From NCBI GenBank assembly GCA_038125995.1, contig JAYPEX010000006.1:75877-139876 (forward strand): 64,000 bases of DNA. The letters run 5' to 3'. The stretch's first letter is position 1. Every line of letters starts with the position of its first letter. The notes below the pieces were generated by a model, which was not told the DNA's origin, searched no databases, and saw only the letters and a program-made list of their open reading frames with translations. The DNA comes from MAG-120531 sp038125995 (GTDB lineage Bacteria; Bacteroidota; Bacteroidia; Flavobacteriales; Flavobacteriaceae). This document shows, in pieces, positions 9,024-17,463 of this stretch. The position numbers and the translations under genes were made by a program.

Positions 9024-10127
9024 CTAGAAATCTAGAGGGTGATAAGACATCTCAAAAGTGTCTGCGATTTCTTTGTATACAATCTTACCTTGAATAATAT
9101 TTAGTCCTTTCTTCAATGAAGTGTCCTGCTGACAAGCTTTTTTCCAACCCATCTCTGCCAGTTTAATGGCATAAGGAAGTGTTGCATTGGTCAGTGCAGT
9201 CGTAGATGTAAAAGGTACAGCTCCAGGCATATTTGCTACACAATAATGAACCACATCGTCTATTACAAAAGTTGGATTCTCATGGGTAGTAGGCGTACAG
9301 GTTTCTATACAACCCCCTTGATCTACTGCAACATCGACAAGTACCGTTCCTTTTTCAAGATCTTTGAGCATATCTCTGGTAATCAAGTTTGGAGCTTTAG
9401 CCCCTGGAATCAAAACAGCACCAACTATTAAATCAGCCGTAGGTAATAATTTTCTAATATTGTACTCATTCGAGTAAAGAGTAGTGACATTCTTAGGCAT
9501 AATGTCTGAAAGATGTCTTAATCGATCGAGATTGATATCCATGATGGTGACATGAGCACCTAATCCTGCAGCCATTTTAGCGGCCTGGGTTCCAACAACA
9601 CCTCCACCCAATACGATCACATTAGCTGGAGCAACTCCAGGGACTCCTCCCAACAGAATTCCCTTTCCTTGCATCGGACGCTCTAAAAATTTAGCGCCTT
9701 CTTGAATTGCCATTCTTCCTGCTACTTCAGACATCGGTGTCAATAGTGGAAGTGTTCGATCCTTTTCTACAGTTTCATATGAAATACAAATTGCTCCAGA
9801 TGCTATCATGGCTTCTGTTAATACTTGTGAAGATGCAAAGTGAAAATAAGTAAACAACAATTGGTCTTTTTTAACCAGTCCGTATTCTTCTGCGATAGGT
9901 TCCTTAACTTTTACGATCATTTCTGCTTTTGCGTATACTTCCTTAATACCAGGAAGGATTTGTGCTCCAGCATCTAAATACTGATCATCTGAAAAACCAG
10001 AACCAACACCAGCTCCAGTTTGAATAAAGACCTCATGTCCTCTCTTTGCAAATTCTAAGACTCCTGCAGGAGTCAATCCAACTCTATATTCGTTGTTTTT
10101 AATTTCTTTTGGAACCCCAATAATCAT
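9024..10127 (-). CDS. ald: Alanine dehydrogenase
   Basis: NAD-dependent interconversion of L-alanine and pyruvate plus ammonia. Length (367 aa) and residues match well-studied enzymes: Arg15 in NNEYRVGLTP, Lys75 in VKVKEP, His96 in YFHFASS, and the Asp269 region LVDVAVDQGG. The Rossmann motif is VLGGGVVGTQAA (172-183). The N-terminal MIIGVPKEIKNNEYRVGLTP is the AlaDh/PNT signature; the absence of a transhydrogenase membrane part rules out PntA. A perfect 14-bp palindrome lies 26 bases upstream of the start and may be an operator. Confidence 0.96.
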   Translation of the reverse strand: MIIGVPKEIKNNEYRVGLTPAGVLEFAKRGHEVFIQTGAGVGSGFSDDQYLDAGAQILPGIKEVYAKAEMIVKVKEPIAEEYGLVKKDQLLFTYFHFASSQVLTEAMIASGAICISYETVEKDRTLPLLTPMSEVAGRMAIQEGAKFLERPMQGKGILLGGVPGVAPANVIVLGGGVVGTQAAKMAAGLGAHVTIMDINLDRLRHLSDIMPKNVTTLYSNEYNIRKLLPTADLIVGAVLIPGAKAPNLITRDMLKDLEKGTVLVDVAVDQGGCIETCTPTTHENPTFVIDDVVHYCVANMPGAVPFTSTTALTNATLPYAIKLAEMGWKKACQQDTSLKKGLNIIQGKIVYKEIADTFEMSYHPLDF

Positions 10128-10153
10128 AATTGACTTAATTAAATTGAACCTCT

Positions 10154-10167
10154 CGATTGTACAATCG
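10154..10167. promoter_or_regulatory. Perfect 14-bp palindrome upstream of ald
   Basis: CGATTGTACAATCG reads the same on both strands and sits between 26 and 40 bases upstream of the alanine dehydrogenase start codon. Its GC content is higher than the surrounding AT-rich leader. Position and symmetry fit an operator for a dimeric regulator; Lrp/AsnC-family control of ald genes is known in other bacteria, but which protein binds here is not visible. Confidence 0.4.
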
Positions 10168-10472
10168 CCTGTTTGTTTTATAAAATAACAGTGTAAAAAT
10201 AATTAATTTATAACTAGCAATAGGCATAATGTTTTACATCTAACAACGAATTATGAATAAAACAAAACGATTCAATTTTTAGGAATTATTTAAAAATGAA
10301 GTTTTAATCCAAAAAGGGTTATTTTTTGATGTTTTTTACTTGTTTTTGAATAAAAAATCTGTTTTTATTCGAAAACACTAAAATGATATATTAATCCGTT
10401 GGCTGGTTTTTTGATATCAAATGCTACTTTTTTGTGATAAGAATTAAAACTTTAGACCGTTTCAATTGCTGA
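10168..10472. other. AT-rich intergenic region with a 16-bp inverted repeat
   Basis: This gene-free stretch separates the ald start from the 3' end of the oppositely oriented-upstream small membrane gene (both on the minus strand). I find no coding frame in it. The notable element is an inverted repeat with 16-base arms at 10341-10356 and 10362-10377 (one G-T wobble, 5-base spacer, core GAATAAAAA / TTTTTATTC). On the minus strand the hairpin is not followed by a T-run, so it is not a standard terminator of the upstream gene. Confidence 0.5.
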
Positions 10473-10769
10473 TTATGCATTGGATAAAAAGTAATAGATG
10501 AGTAAGGCTGTTAATAGAACAGTCCCTGAAAACAACAAATAAAGCAATTGCTTATTTCTTTTTTGAATTGGCTTTCCTGATTTTTTTATGAGTCCTTTAT
10601 CTTGACAGGAAGATTCCAAAGAAATTCCAATTGAAGTGCCAAGTGCAACTCCTATTCCAATGAACGCAAAATTATCGAGAGCGATACTTATAGCTAATCC
10701 AATAGGAATTCCGACTGCAATTCCTGTAGACATAAAAAACCCCTTGGGATATTTCTTTTTTTGTTTCAT
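10473..10769 (-). CDS. Small membrane protein of unknown function (98 aa)
   Basis: I do not recognise the family with certainty. The sequence has a basic start (MKQKKKYPKGFF), then a glycine-rich hydrophobic stretch of alternating small residues (GIAVGIPIGLAISIALDNFAFIGIGVALGTSIGISLE, residues about 15-52), which looks like two glycine-zipper membrane helices. A short basic loop (KKSGKPIQKRNK) and a C-terminal membrane helix (LLYLLFSGTVLLTALLIYYFL) follow. Three membrane segments are predicted. Its start codon directly follows the stop of the DUF2905 gene with no gap, so the two form a translationally adjacent pair. Confidence 0.65.
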   Translation of the reverse strand: MKQKKKYPKGFFMSTGIAVGIPIGLAISIALDNFAFIGIGVALGTSIGISLESSCQDKGLIKKSGKPIQKRNKQLLYLLFSGTVLLTALLIYYFLSNA

Positions 10770-10976
10770 TTAGTTCCCCTTTAACCAATAAAAGATTAGG
10801 GACAATAAAATACTCAAAATAAGTGAACTGCCCAAAGGAAAATAGATTTGAGTATTCCCTTTTTTAAAACTAAAATCAAGTGGATTGTTATAAGACAGAG
10901 AACTATTTTCAAACAACCATAAAAGCGCCCCAACTAACACGAGAATTAAACCGACAATTATCAGTGATTTAGCCAT
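10770..10976 (-). CDS. DUF2905 family small membrane protein (68 aa)
   Basis: Two predicted membrane helices: MAKSLIIVGLILVLVGALLWLF at the N-terminus and LGSSLILSILLSLIFYWL at the C-terminus. The connecting stretch (NNPLDFSFKKGNTQIYFP) matches the DUF2905 pattern, in which a short PGDI-like segment is followed by a basic G-N-x-x-I/F-Y-F-P. The function of the family is unknown. It is the first gene of a two-gene minus-strand unit and is divergent from the hydrolase at 11036 with 59 bases between starts. Confidence 0.75.
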   Translation of the reverse strand: MAKSLIIVGLILVLVGALLWLFENSSLSYNNPLDFSFKKGNTQIYFPLGSSLILSILLSLIFYWLKGN

Positions 10977-11035
10977 TGTACAAATTATTTTTAGACTGAT
11001 ATAGATTCACTAAATTTAATGAAAATTATCACCTT

Positions 11036-11713
11036 ATGGAAATTACCTTCTTAGGACATGCCTGTCTATTGATTCAAATTAAAGAGTATAGCTTGATTGT
11101 TGATCCCTTTATCAGTGGCAACCCGCTTGCTAAGGAAGTGTCTGTAAATTCGATCAAGGCTGATTACATGCTTTTGACTCATGCGCATCAAGATCATATT
11201 TTAGATGCTGAAGCGATCGCTAGAAACAACAATAGTACGATTGTAAGCAATTTTGAAATTGTCAATTACTTTCAAAACAAGGGAATCAATGGCCATCCTA
11301 TGAATCACGGAGGAAGTTGGAAATTTCCTTTTGGGACGATCACTTACACCTCAGCAATTCACACCTCTTCTTTTCCAGATGGCAGCTACGGTGGACAACC
11401 AGGTGGATTTATCATCAAAACAGACCATAAATCAATTTATATAGCAGGCGATACAGCATTGACCTATGACATGAAACTCCTACCACTGAGAAATCAGTTA
11501 GATCTTGTGGTGTTGCCCATTGGAGATAATTTCACCATGGGAATTGAAGATGCCATCATCGCTAGTGATTTTTTAAATTGCTCCAAAGTATTAGGTTACC
11601 ATTACGACACTTTTGGTTCTATCGAAATCGATCATTCAAAAGCGATCAGTCAATTTAAAAAACATCAAAAAGAACTGATCTTACTGGAAATTTCCAATTC
11701 ATTAACTATTTAG
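11036..11713 (+). CDS. Metal-dependent hydrolase, UPF0173 type (metallo-beta-lactamase fold)
   Basis: Cytoplasmic metallo-hydrolase of 225 aa. It begins with MEITFLGHACLLIQIKEYSLIVDPFISGNP, the usual opening of UPF0173 proteins, and has the metal-binding THAHQDHILD motif near residue 48, a later NHGGSWKFPFGTITYTSAIHTS segment, and YIAGDTALTYDM for the third ligand site. The family is assigned as L-ascorbate-6-phosphate lactonase-like (UlaG) by fold, but the substrate of most members is unknown. A class V aminotransferase gene starts 28 bases after the stop on the same strand, so the two may be co-transcribed. Confidence 0.88.
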   Translation: MEITFLGHACLLIQIKEYSLIVDPFISGNPLAKEVSVNSIKADYMLLTHAHQDHILDAEAIARNNNSTIVSNFEIVNYFQNKGINGHPMNHGGSWKFPFGTITYTSAIHTSSFPDGSYGGQPGGFIIKTDHKSIYIAGDTALTYDMKLLPLRNQLDLVVLPIGDNFTMGIEDAIIASDFLNCSKVLGYHYDTFGSIEIDHSKAISQFKKHQKELILLEISNSLTI

Positions 11714-11741
11714 AGTAATTTCGTATTCTCAATCCTCTATT

Positions 11742-13217
11742 ATGAATGCAATGTCCAATTTAGAAGTCTATTTTAAGCCTTTCAGAGATCAGATTATAGG
11801 CATAGATCAAACTTTCGAATCACCCTATGGAACAAAGAAAATTACCTATGCTGATTGGACTGCTAGCGGAAGACTCTACGGCCCAATTGAAGATAAATTA
11901 ATTAAAGAATTTGGCCCATTTGTAGCAAATACACATACCGAAACTTCCATCACAGGTTCAGCCATGACCTTGGCTTATAAAAAGGCCAGAAAAATAATTA
12001 AAGATCACGTAGGAGCCGGTGCTGAAGATGTACTGATCAGTTCAGGAACAGGGATGACTGGAGTTGTCAATAAATTTCAGAGAATTCTAGGATTAAAAAT
12101 AGCAGAGCAATTAAAAGAACACACGCATATTCCTCAAGAATTGAGACCGGTAGTCTTCATCTCTCATATGGAACATCATTCAAATCAAACCTCTTGGATT
12201 GAAACCATTGCTGAAGTAGTAGTGGTCGATTGCAATACAAATGGTTTGTTTTGTTTTAAAAATTTTGAAAAATTACTCAAGAAATACGAAGATAGGCCTC
12301 TTAAAATCGCTTCGGTAACTGCCTGTTCTAATGTAACTGGAATTCAAACCGATTATCATCGAATTGCAAAGATGATCCACAAAAAGGGGGGGCTCTGTTT
12401 TGTAGATTTTGCATGTTCAGCACCCTATGTGTCGATCGACATGCACCCAAAAGACAAATGGTCCTATTTAGACGCTATTTTCTTTTCACCACATAAATTT
12501 TTAGGAGGACCAGGTTCTGCTGGAGTCTTGATCTTTAACAAAAAACTCTATAAAAATATCGTACCAGATAATCCTGGTGGTGGAACGGTTAACTACACCA
12601 ATCCTTGGGGGGATCACGACTATGTTGACGATATTGAATCGAGAGAAGACGGTGGAACTCCTGGATTTTTACAAGCGATTCGCATTGCGCTATCCATTCA
12701 ACTCAAAGAATCAATGGGTGTTGAAAATATCATCGAAAGAGAACATCAGATCAACTCTAAAATATTTAATGCCTTAGAGCCCATTGAAAATTTGACCATA
12801 TTAGCTGGTGATCACAAAGATCGATTAGGAGTATTTTCGTTCTTTATAGATGATTTACATTTCAATCTCGCTGTAAAATTACTAAACGATCGATTTGGAA
12901 TACAGACAAGAGGAGGTTGTTCTTGCGCAGGAACCTATGGACATTACCTATTGCATGTCGATCAGGCTACTTCCAAAGACATCGAGAAACAAATCCTTGA
13001 AGGCTGCTTAATGGAGCGTCCCGGATGGGTCAGAATGTCCATTCATCCAACAATGACAAATGCTGAAATTGAAATGATTTGTGATGCAATCAAAGAGTTG
13101 TGCAAGTATCACAAAGAGTGGTCAAAGCATTACAACTACGATCCAAATAAAAATGAATTCATTCACAAGCTGGAACTCAATCTCGAGGAAGAACTTATTG
13201 AAAAATGGTTCAACTAA
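11742..13217 (+). CDS. Aminotransferase class V family protein (cysteine desulfurase-like)
   Basis: PLP-dependent enzyme with the fold of cysteine desulfurases. SVTACSNVTGIQTDYHRIAKMIHKKGG, VDFACSAPYVSIDMHP and FFSPHKFLGGPGSAGVLIF (Schiff-base lysine in SPHKF) are the class V signature in order. A Cys-containing loop RGGCSCAGTYGHYLL lies near residue 390. The 491-aa length is longer than IscS or SufS (about 400-420); the extra sequence includes a C-terminal tail after residue 440 rich in charged residues. Whether it is a desulfurase, selenocysteine lyase or another lyase cannot be told. A second in-frame ATG at 11751 is an alternative start. Confidence 0.85.
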   Translation: MNAMSNLEVYFKPFRDQIIGIDQTFESPYGTKKITYADWTASGRLYGPIEDKLIKEFGPFVANTHTETSITGSAMTLAYKKARKIIKDHVGAGAEDVLISSGTGMTGVVNKFQRILGLKIAEQLKEHTHIPQELRPVVFISHMEHHSNQTSWIETIAEVVVVDCNTNGLFCFKNFEKLLKKYEDRPLKIASVTACSNVTGIQTDYHRIAKMIHKKGGLCFVDFACSAPYVSIDMHPKDKWSYLDAIFFSPHKFLGGPGSAGVLIFNKKLYKNIVPDNPGGGTVNYTNPWGDHDYVDDIESREDGGTPGFLQAIRIALSIQLKESMGVENIIEREHQINSKIFNALEPIENLTILAGDHKDRLGVFSFFIDDLHFNLAVKLLNDRFGIQTRGGCSCAGTYGHYLLHVDQATSKDIEKQILEGCLMERPGWVRMSIHPTMTNAEIEMICDAIKELCKYHKEWSKHYNYDPNKNEFIHKLELNLEEELIEKWFN

Positions 13218-13259
13218 ATTGAACTAATTTGTACCTTTACTAGCCTAACACCAATTATC

Positions 13260-13817
13260 ATGAAATCAATTTACACACTAACACTTTCTTTGATTATGGC
13301 CTTTTCTCTTTTTTCAAAAGCTCAAGACTCTCAAGCTACTAGCTCGATTTACGATATCCAAATCGAAGATATCAATGGCAATCCTATCAACTTATCGGAA
13401 TTTAAAGGAAAGAAAATGCTATTTGTCAATGTAGCATCTAAATGTGGTTTTACACCTCAATACAAAGACTTAGAAATGCTACACGATCTCTATAAAGACC
13501 AATTGGTAGTTATTGGCTTACCTTGCAATCAGTTTGGAAGTCAAGAACCAGGATCCAACGAAGAAATTGTTGAGTTTTGCTCAGCGACTTATGGTGTGAG
13601 TTTTTTAATGACTGACAAAATTGAAGTTAAAGGTGAAAATCAACACCCCATTTACACTTGGCTTACCTCAAAAGAACTCAACGGAAAAAAGAGTTCTAGT
13701 GTCAAGTGGAATTTTCAAAAATACCTCGTGGATGAAGAAGGAGAATTTATCGATTTCTACTATTCAGTAACGACTCCTATGAGCTCTAAAATTTTACAGC
13801 ACTTATCAGAACAGTAA
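13260..13817 (+). CDS. Glutathione peroxidase family protein (Cys type, exported)
   Basis: Thiol peroxidase of the GPx family. A signal peptide (MKSIYTLTLSLIMAFSLFSKAQ) indicates export to the periplasm. The peroxidatic residue is cysteine rather than selenocysteine: NVASKCGFTPQY (Cys62). The tetrad partners are in LPCNQFGSQEPG and in VKWNFQKYLV. Cys107 in EEIVEFCSATYGV is a candidate resolving cysteine, so reduction by thioredoxin-like proteins rather than glutathione is likely; this is known for Cys-GPx proteins and inferred here. The gene is 43 bases downstream of the aminotransferase, with a TACCTTTA-like -7 box between them. Confidence 0.93.
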   Translation: MKSIYTLTLSLIMAFSLFSKAQDSQATSSIYDIQIEDINGNPINLSEFKGKKMLFVNVASKCGFTPQYKDLEMLHDLYKDQLVVIGLPCNQFGSQEPGSNEEIVEFCSATYGVSFLMTDKIEVKGENQHPIYTWLTSKELNGKKSSSVKWNFQKYLVDEEGEFIDFYYSVTTPMSSKILQHLSEQ

Positions 13818-14120
13818 TATGAGAATGGCGATAGCGCAATACCCTTTGTAGCTGGAGCAATCGAAGTTACTATAAAAACAGTTCAAGTCCATTCAATCGA
13901 CTATTTACAAGGATGTCATGCTAGCTTCTTTATTGAATTAGCGCTGAACTCCTTTGAACCAAATCGTGCTGATGCATGCCTATGAGATGGGGAAGACCTC
14001 ATGCTGAACGCATCAATCAAATTTTAAAAGGAGTTCCATTCGTCATTCTGATAAAATTTTACTCCATAGATACTATTTTTCAAAAAATTGAGTTATTGTA
14101 AAAACACGAATCAAATCATT
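13818..14120 (+). other. 303-bp region without a recognisable gene; possible eroded reading frame
   Basis: Directly after the peroxidase stop, the same frame stays open for 55 codons (13818-13982), giving a plausible-looking peptide with segments such as GAIEVTIKTVQVHSIDYLQG and FIELALNSFEPNRAD, then stops. A second short frame (ATG at about 13978) runs to about 14104. Neither has a convincing start context or resembles a family I know. This may be remains of a lost gene or chance. I see no RNA gene or terminator hairpin. Confidence 0.25.
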
Positions 14121-14495
14121 ATGAAAGAAAAAATTTTAAACATCCTTTTTATCGTATTTGGACTTTTCATGGCCAATTCAGGAATCAACAAATTCACCAA
14201 TCATATGTCAATGGGGGAACCCTCAGCGGCGATGCAAGAGCTCTTTGGTCATTTGATGGCCTTCGGATGGTTAATGCCCTTAGTTGGAATTGTTGAACTC
14301 ATTGGAGGGGTTCTTATCGTAATTCCAAAAACTAGACTCATCGGAGCCATCACATTACTTCCGATTATGACAGGAATCTTATTAACACACATTGTAAATG
14401 ATCCGTCAGCTATGCCAATGGCAATCGTATTTTTTGTATTAAATGCAGCTATATTAGTGATGGGAAGAAACAAACTCTGTGAATTAAAATCCTAA
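14121..14495 (+). CDS. DoxX-like membrane protein
   Basis: Integral membrane protein of 124 aa with four predicted helices: ILNILFIVFGLFMANSGINKF, LMPLVGIVELIGGVLIVIP, LIGAITLLPIMTGILLTHIV and MPMAIVFFVLNAAILVM. The order, with a loop ahead of WLMPLVGIVELIGG, resembles DoxX/SURF4-type proteins. The biochemical role is unknown. The frame is open further upstream from a TTG at 14088, but the ATG at 14121 begins a normal protein end (MKEKILNIL), so I use it. The gene is followed by a short hairpin with a T-run. Confidence 0.78.
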   Translation: MKEKILNILFIVFGLFMANSGINKFTNHMSMGEPSAAMQELFGHLMAFGWLMPLVGIVELIGGVLIVIPKTRLIGAITLLPIMTGILLTHIVNDPSAMPMAIVFFVLNAAILVMGRNKLCELKS

Positions 14496-14522
14496 TCAAA
14501 AATTGACAATTAAAATCTAAAG

Positions 14523-14544
14523 CTAGCTGTTGCTAGTTTTTTTT
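14523..14544 (+). terminator. Probable rho-independent terminator
   Basis: A short stem CTAGC / GCTAG (14523-14527 and 14532-14536) with loop TGTT is followed by eight T (14537-14544). The stem can be extended by A-T pairs at its base. It is weak in GC but ideally placed between the DoxX-like gene and the DUF5916 gene. Confidence 0.6.
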
Positions 14545-14612
14545 ATTTTAATTTTATACTCCTTAAACCTTTATAAACTTTTATCGTCTAAATTATTTAG
14601 ACGATGACGCTT

Positions 14613-16808
14613 ATGAAAAAATACACCCTCTTTCTCTTTTTACTCACGAGTATCAGCTCCTTTGCCCAAGAAGGTAGAAGATCAATTTTTGTCAAAAAAA
14701 TAGATCAATCCATCGCAATTGATGGTATACTGAATGAATCAATTTGGGAAACAGCTTCTGTTGGAGATGACTTTTGGGAATTTTTTCCAACTGACTCAAT
14801 TAAATCTGAAGATAAAACAGAAGTTAGAGTCCTCTATGATGATCAAAATTTATATCTAGGCATTAAATCCTATACGAAAGGAGATGACTTTCAGGTAGGT
14901 ACTCTAAAACGAGATTTTGCGGGGCGATCCAATGACAATACTTCCATCTTATTAGATACCTATATGGATGCCACCACGGCATATATGTTTGGAATTAATA
15001 CAGCGGGAGCCATGAGAGAGGGATTGATCTCCAATGGAGGTGCCGATCGTGGATCCTATAATTTATCCTGGGATACCAGATGGTACGCTGAAGCAAAAAC
15101 ACACGACAACTACTATATTGTTGAAATGGCGATCCCTCTCAAATCGATCAAATACCAAGAAGGCGCCAAAAAATGGAGGTTTCAATGCTATCGCTTTGAC
15201 AACCAGAGTAAAACTCAGAGCATCTGGTCTCGTGTTCCTCAAAATCAAATGCTGATCAATTTAGCCTTTACCGGGGAATTAGAATTTGAAGAACCTCTAA
15301 AAAAATCGAAGACCCCGATCGAATTGATTCCTTATGTAAACACGATTTCCTCTCGAAATTTTAGTGATGCAAAAGGCGTTAATAGTATCGCAGCTGGAGC
15401 AGATGCCAAAATCGCTATTGGAAATAACTTGAATCTCGATGTAACCTTCAATCCGGATTTCTCAAATGTGGAGGTTGATAATGTCGTTACCAACATTACA
15501 AGATTTGAAGTGTCACTCCCTGAAAAACGTCAGTTTTTTATCGACAACAGCGATTTATTTGGATCCTTTGGATCTATTAGAGATGCTAACCCTTTCTTTT
15601 CTCGAAGAATAGGAATAGCAAAAGACAAAGATGGCAACAATATTGAAAATAAAATTATTGGAGGGGTTCGACTTAGTGGAAAGCTAAATGAAGATTGGAG
15701 ATTGGGAGTTTTGAGTATTCAAACAGCTGCTGATCAGTTCAATGAAATTGCCGCGAACAACAACAGTATGCTTGTGCTTCAAAAAAAGATGTTTGCCAGA
15801 TCTAATATAGGAGTGTTTTATCTCGATCGTTCCAATGTTGGAAACTTTGATTATGTTGATCCTGACGATCGCTACAACAAAGTTGTTGGAATCGATTATA
15901 ATCTCGCTTCTTCAGATAATGTTTGGAGTGGTAACTTTTACGTTCATAAATCGTATCAACCTAATTCTGGAAAGGACAATTCAAGTATGAGAACCTTTCT
16001 CAATTACAACACCAGAAAGTGGAATATTTTCTCAGATCTCGTTTATTTGGGAAAAGATTTTAAATCAGATTTAGGGTTTATTCAAAGAACTGATCTATTA
16101 AAATCAGGTCGTGTTATTGAATACAGTAGCTATCCTAAAGCAGGTAACATCAATCGACTGCAATACCGCTTGATGTGGTTTGACTTTTGGCAACCCTCCG
16201 ATGCGATGCGATTAACGGATCGACGCTTGTTTTTTAATTTTGATGCAACTTCTAAAAGACAGTTCAATGTACAAATGAGGTATTCCAACACCTACACCTA
16301 CTTAACAGACCCATTTGATCCGACAAGAAGTGGTGAAGGTCAACCTTTAGAGGGTAATCAAGGGTATCGTTATTCCAATTTAGAACTACAGTTAAGAACG
16401 AATCAAGCCTATCAGTTTTCACTGGATTCTCAAGTGTCCTTTGGAGAATTTTACAACGGAACTAGAACTTCTTTAAACCTACAACTCAACTACCGATTCC
16501 CCCCCAAAGTTAACCTCAGCATGCTTGTTGATTTTAACCGTATTCAATTGCCCAAACCGTATTCAAGTGCCGATCTATGGCTGATCAGTCCTAAAATAGA
16601 TGTCTCCTTTACCAAGAATTTATTCTGGTCCACTTTGGTGCAATATGCAAATCAATCGAACAATTTGGGAATCAACTCGCGATTGCAATGGAGGTATGCT
16701 CCTTTATCGGACCTTTATTTAGTGTATAACGACAATTATTTTGTCAATGATTTTGAACCTAAATACCGTTCGATTAACCTTAAATTGAGTTATCGTTTCC
16801 CCATCTAA
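14613..16808 (+). CDS. DUF5916 domain-containing secreted protein with CBM9-like N-terminus
   Basis: Large exported protein of about 731 aa. After a signal peptide (MKKYTLFLFLLTSISSFAQ) comes a carbohydrate-binding family 9-like domain (residues about 25-225; IDGILNESIWETAS, KTEVRVLYDDQNLYLGI). The long C-terminal region from about 230 (PIELIPYVNTISSRNF, LDVTFNPDFSNVEVDNVVTNITRFE, LPEKRQFFIDNSDLF) is the DUF5916 signature, ending in alternating hydrophobic strands and a terminal aromatic/hydrophobic residue pattern (INLKLSYRFPI) typical of outer-membrane barrels. It is common in Bacteroidota; its function is unknown. An alternative start at 14604 adds three residues. It has its own unit behind a terminator. 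Confidence 0.85.
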   Translation: MKKYTLFLFLLTSISSFAQEGRRSIFVKKIDQSIAIDGILNESIWETASVGDDFWEFFPTDSIKSEDKTEVRVLYDDQNLYLGIKSYTKGDDFQVGTLKRDFAGRSNDNTSILLDTYMDATTAYMFGINTAGAMREGLISNGGADRGSYNLSWDTRWYAEAKTHDNYYIVEMAIPLKSIKYQEGAKKWRFQCYRFDNQSKTQSIWSRVPQNQMLINLAFTGELEFEEPLKKSKTPIELIPYVNTISSRNFSDAKGVNSIAAGADAKIAIGNNLNLDVTFNPDFSNVEVDNVVTNITRFEVSLPEKRQFFIDNSDLFGSFGSIRDANPFFSRRIGIAKDKDGNNIENKIIGGVRLSGKLNEDWRLGVLSIQTAADQFNEIAANNNSMLVLQKKMFARSNIGVFYLDRSNVGNFDYVDPDDRYNKVVGIDYNLASSDNVWSGNFYVHKSYQPNSGKDNSSMRTFLNYNTRKWNIFSDLVYLGKDFKSDLGFIQRTDLLKSGRVIEYSSYPKAGNINRLQYRLMWFDFWQPSDAMRLTDRRLFFNFDATSKRQFNVQMRYSNTYTYLTDPFDPTRSGEGQPLEGNQGYRYSNLELQLRTNQAYQFSLDSQVSFGEFYNGTRTSLNLQLNYRFPPKVNLSMLVDFNRIQLPKPYSSADLWLISPKIDVSFTKNLFWSTLVQYANQSNNLGINSRLQWRYAPLSDLYLVYNDNYFVNDFEPKYRSINLKLSYRFPI

Positions 16809-16884
16809 AAATGAAACACTACTTGAGTTGAAGCCCTAGTACCGCGATCGATATAATGGAATCTTATTCAAGATGACTTCTAAA

Positions 16885-17256
16885 TTAATCACATACTTTT
16901 ATTGCTATTTTTTTATCTGGAGTAGGACTGTAAGCCAGACATACAGCACAATTTTCAGTTTCATTTTTAAGGGTAAAGAAAAAAGCATCTCCTTCTTCTA
17001 TGGTATTGGGAAAGGTGCATACCGATTCTAATGCAAACACATTAGTGTAGGTTTGTCGGTCTGTAGGATGGATCCACTCTGCCTCATATAATGATGGATC
17101 AAGCGCACCATCGACGATTTGAATGACATAGTTCATGCAAATCCCTTTACGAACTAATTTCCCTTTAAAAACCTCAGCTTCACATGCGCGTAATTCTTTT
17201 TTAGAGCAGCTCCAAAGTGTTAAAAAAACGATTAGAACCAACAAAGCTTGTTTCAT
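16885..17256 (-). CDS. Small cysteine-containing lipoprotein, unknown function
   Basis: Starting at the ATG at 17256, the protein opens with MKQALLVLIVFLTLWSCSKK, a lipoprotein signal with Cys17 as the lipidated residue; the frame is open further upstream, but that would bury the signal. The mature part of about 107 aa holds six cysteines (RAC, GIC, SVC, NCAVC, KVC), which suggests disulphides in the periplasm. I recognise no family. It is monocistronic, with 76 bases to the DUF5916 stop on the other strand. Confidence 0.6.
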   Translation of the reverse strand: MKQALLVLIVFLTLWSCSKKELRACEAEVFKGKLVRKGICMNYVIQIVDGALDPSLYEAEWIHPTDRQTYTNVFALESVCTFPNTIEEGDAFFFTLKNETENCAVCLAYSPTPDKKIAIKVCD

Positions 17257-17463
17257 ACGATATCTTGCTACATTTTGGGACAAAAATAAGCCAATATTAG
17301 TGATTTTCAAGGCTATTTCAATCCTTCTTATTAACTTTGTTCATTGACATAAATCATTATAATAAATCTTTGTAAAATAATAATACTAAAATTTCAAACG
17401 AACTGCAGCTTTAATTTGTAAATTGTAGTTCGATTAAAAAGACAATCTTTTAAATTCAAATCT

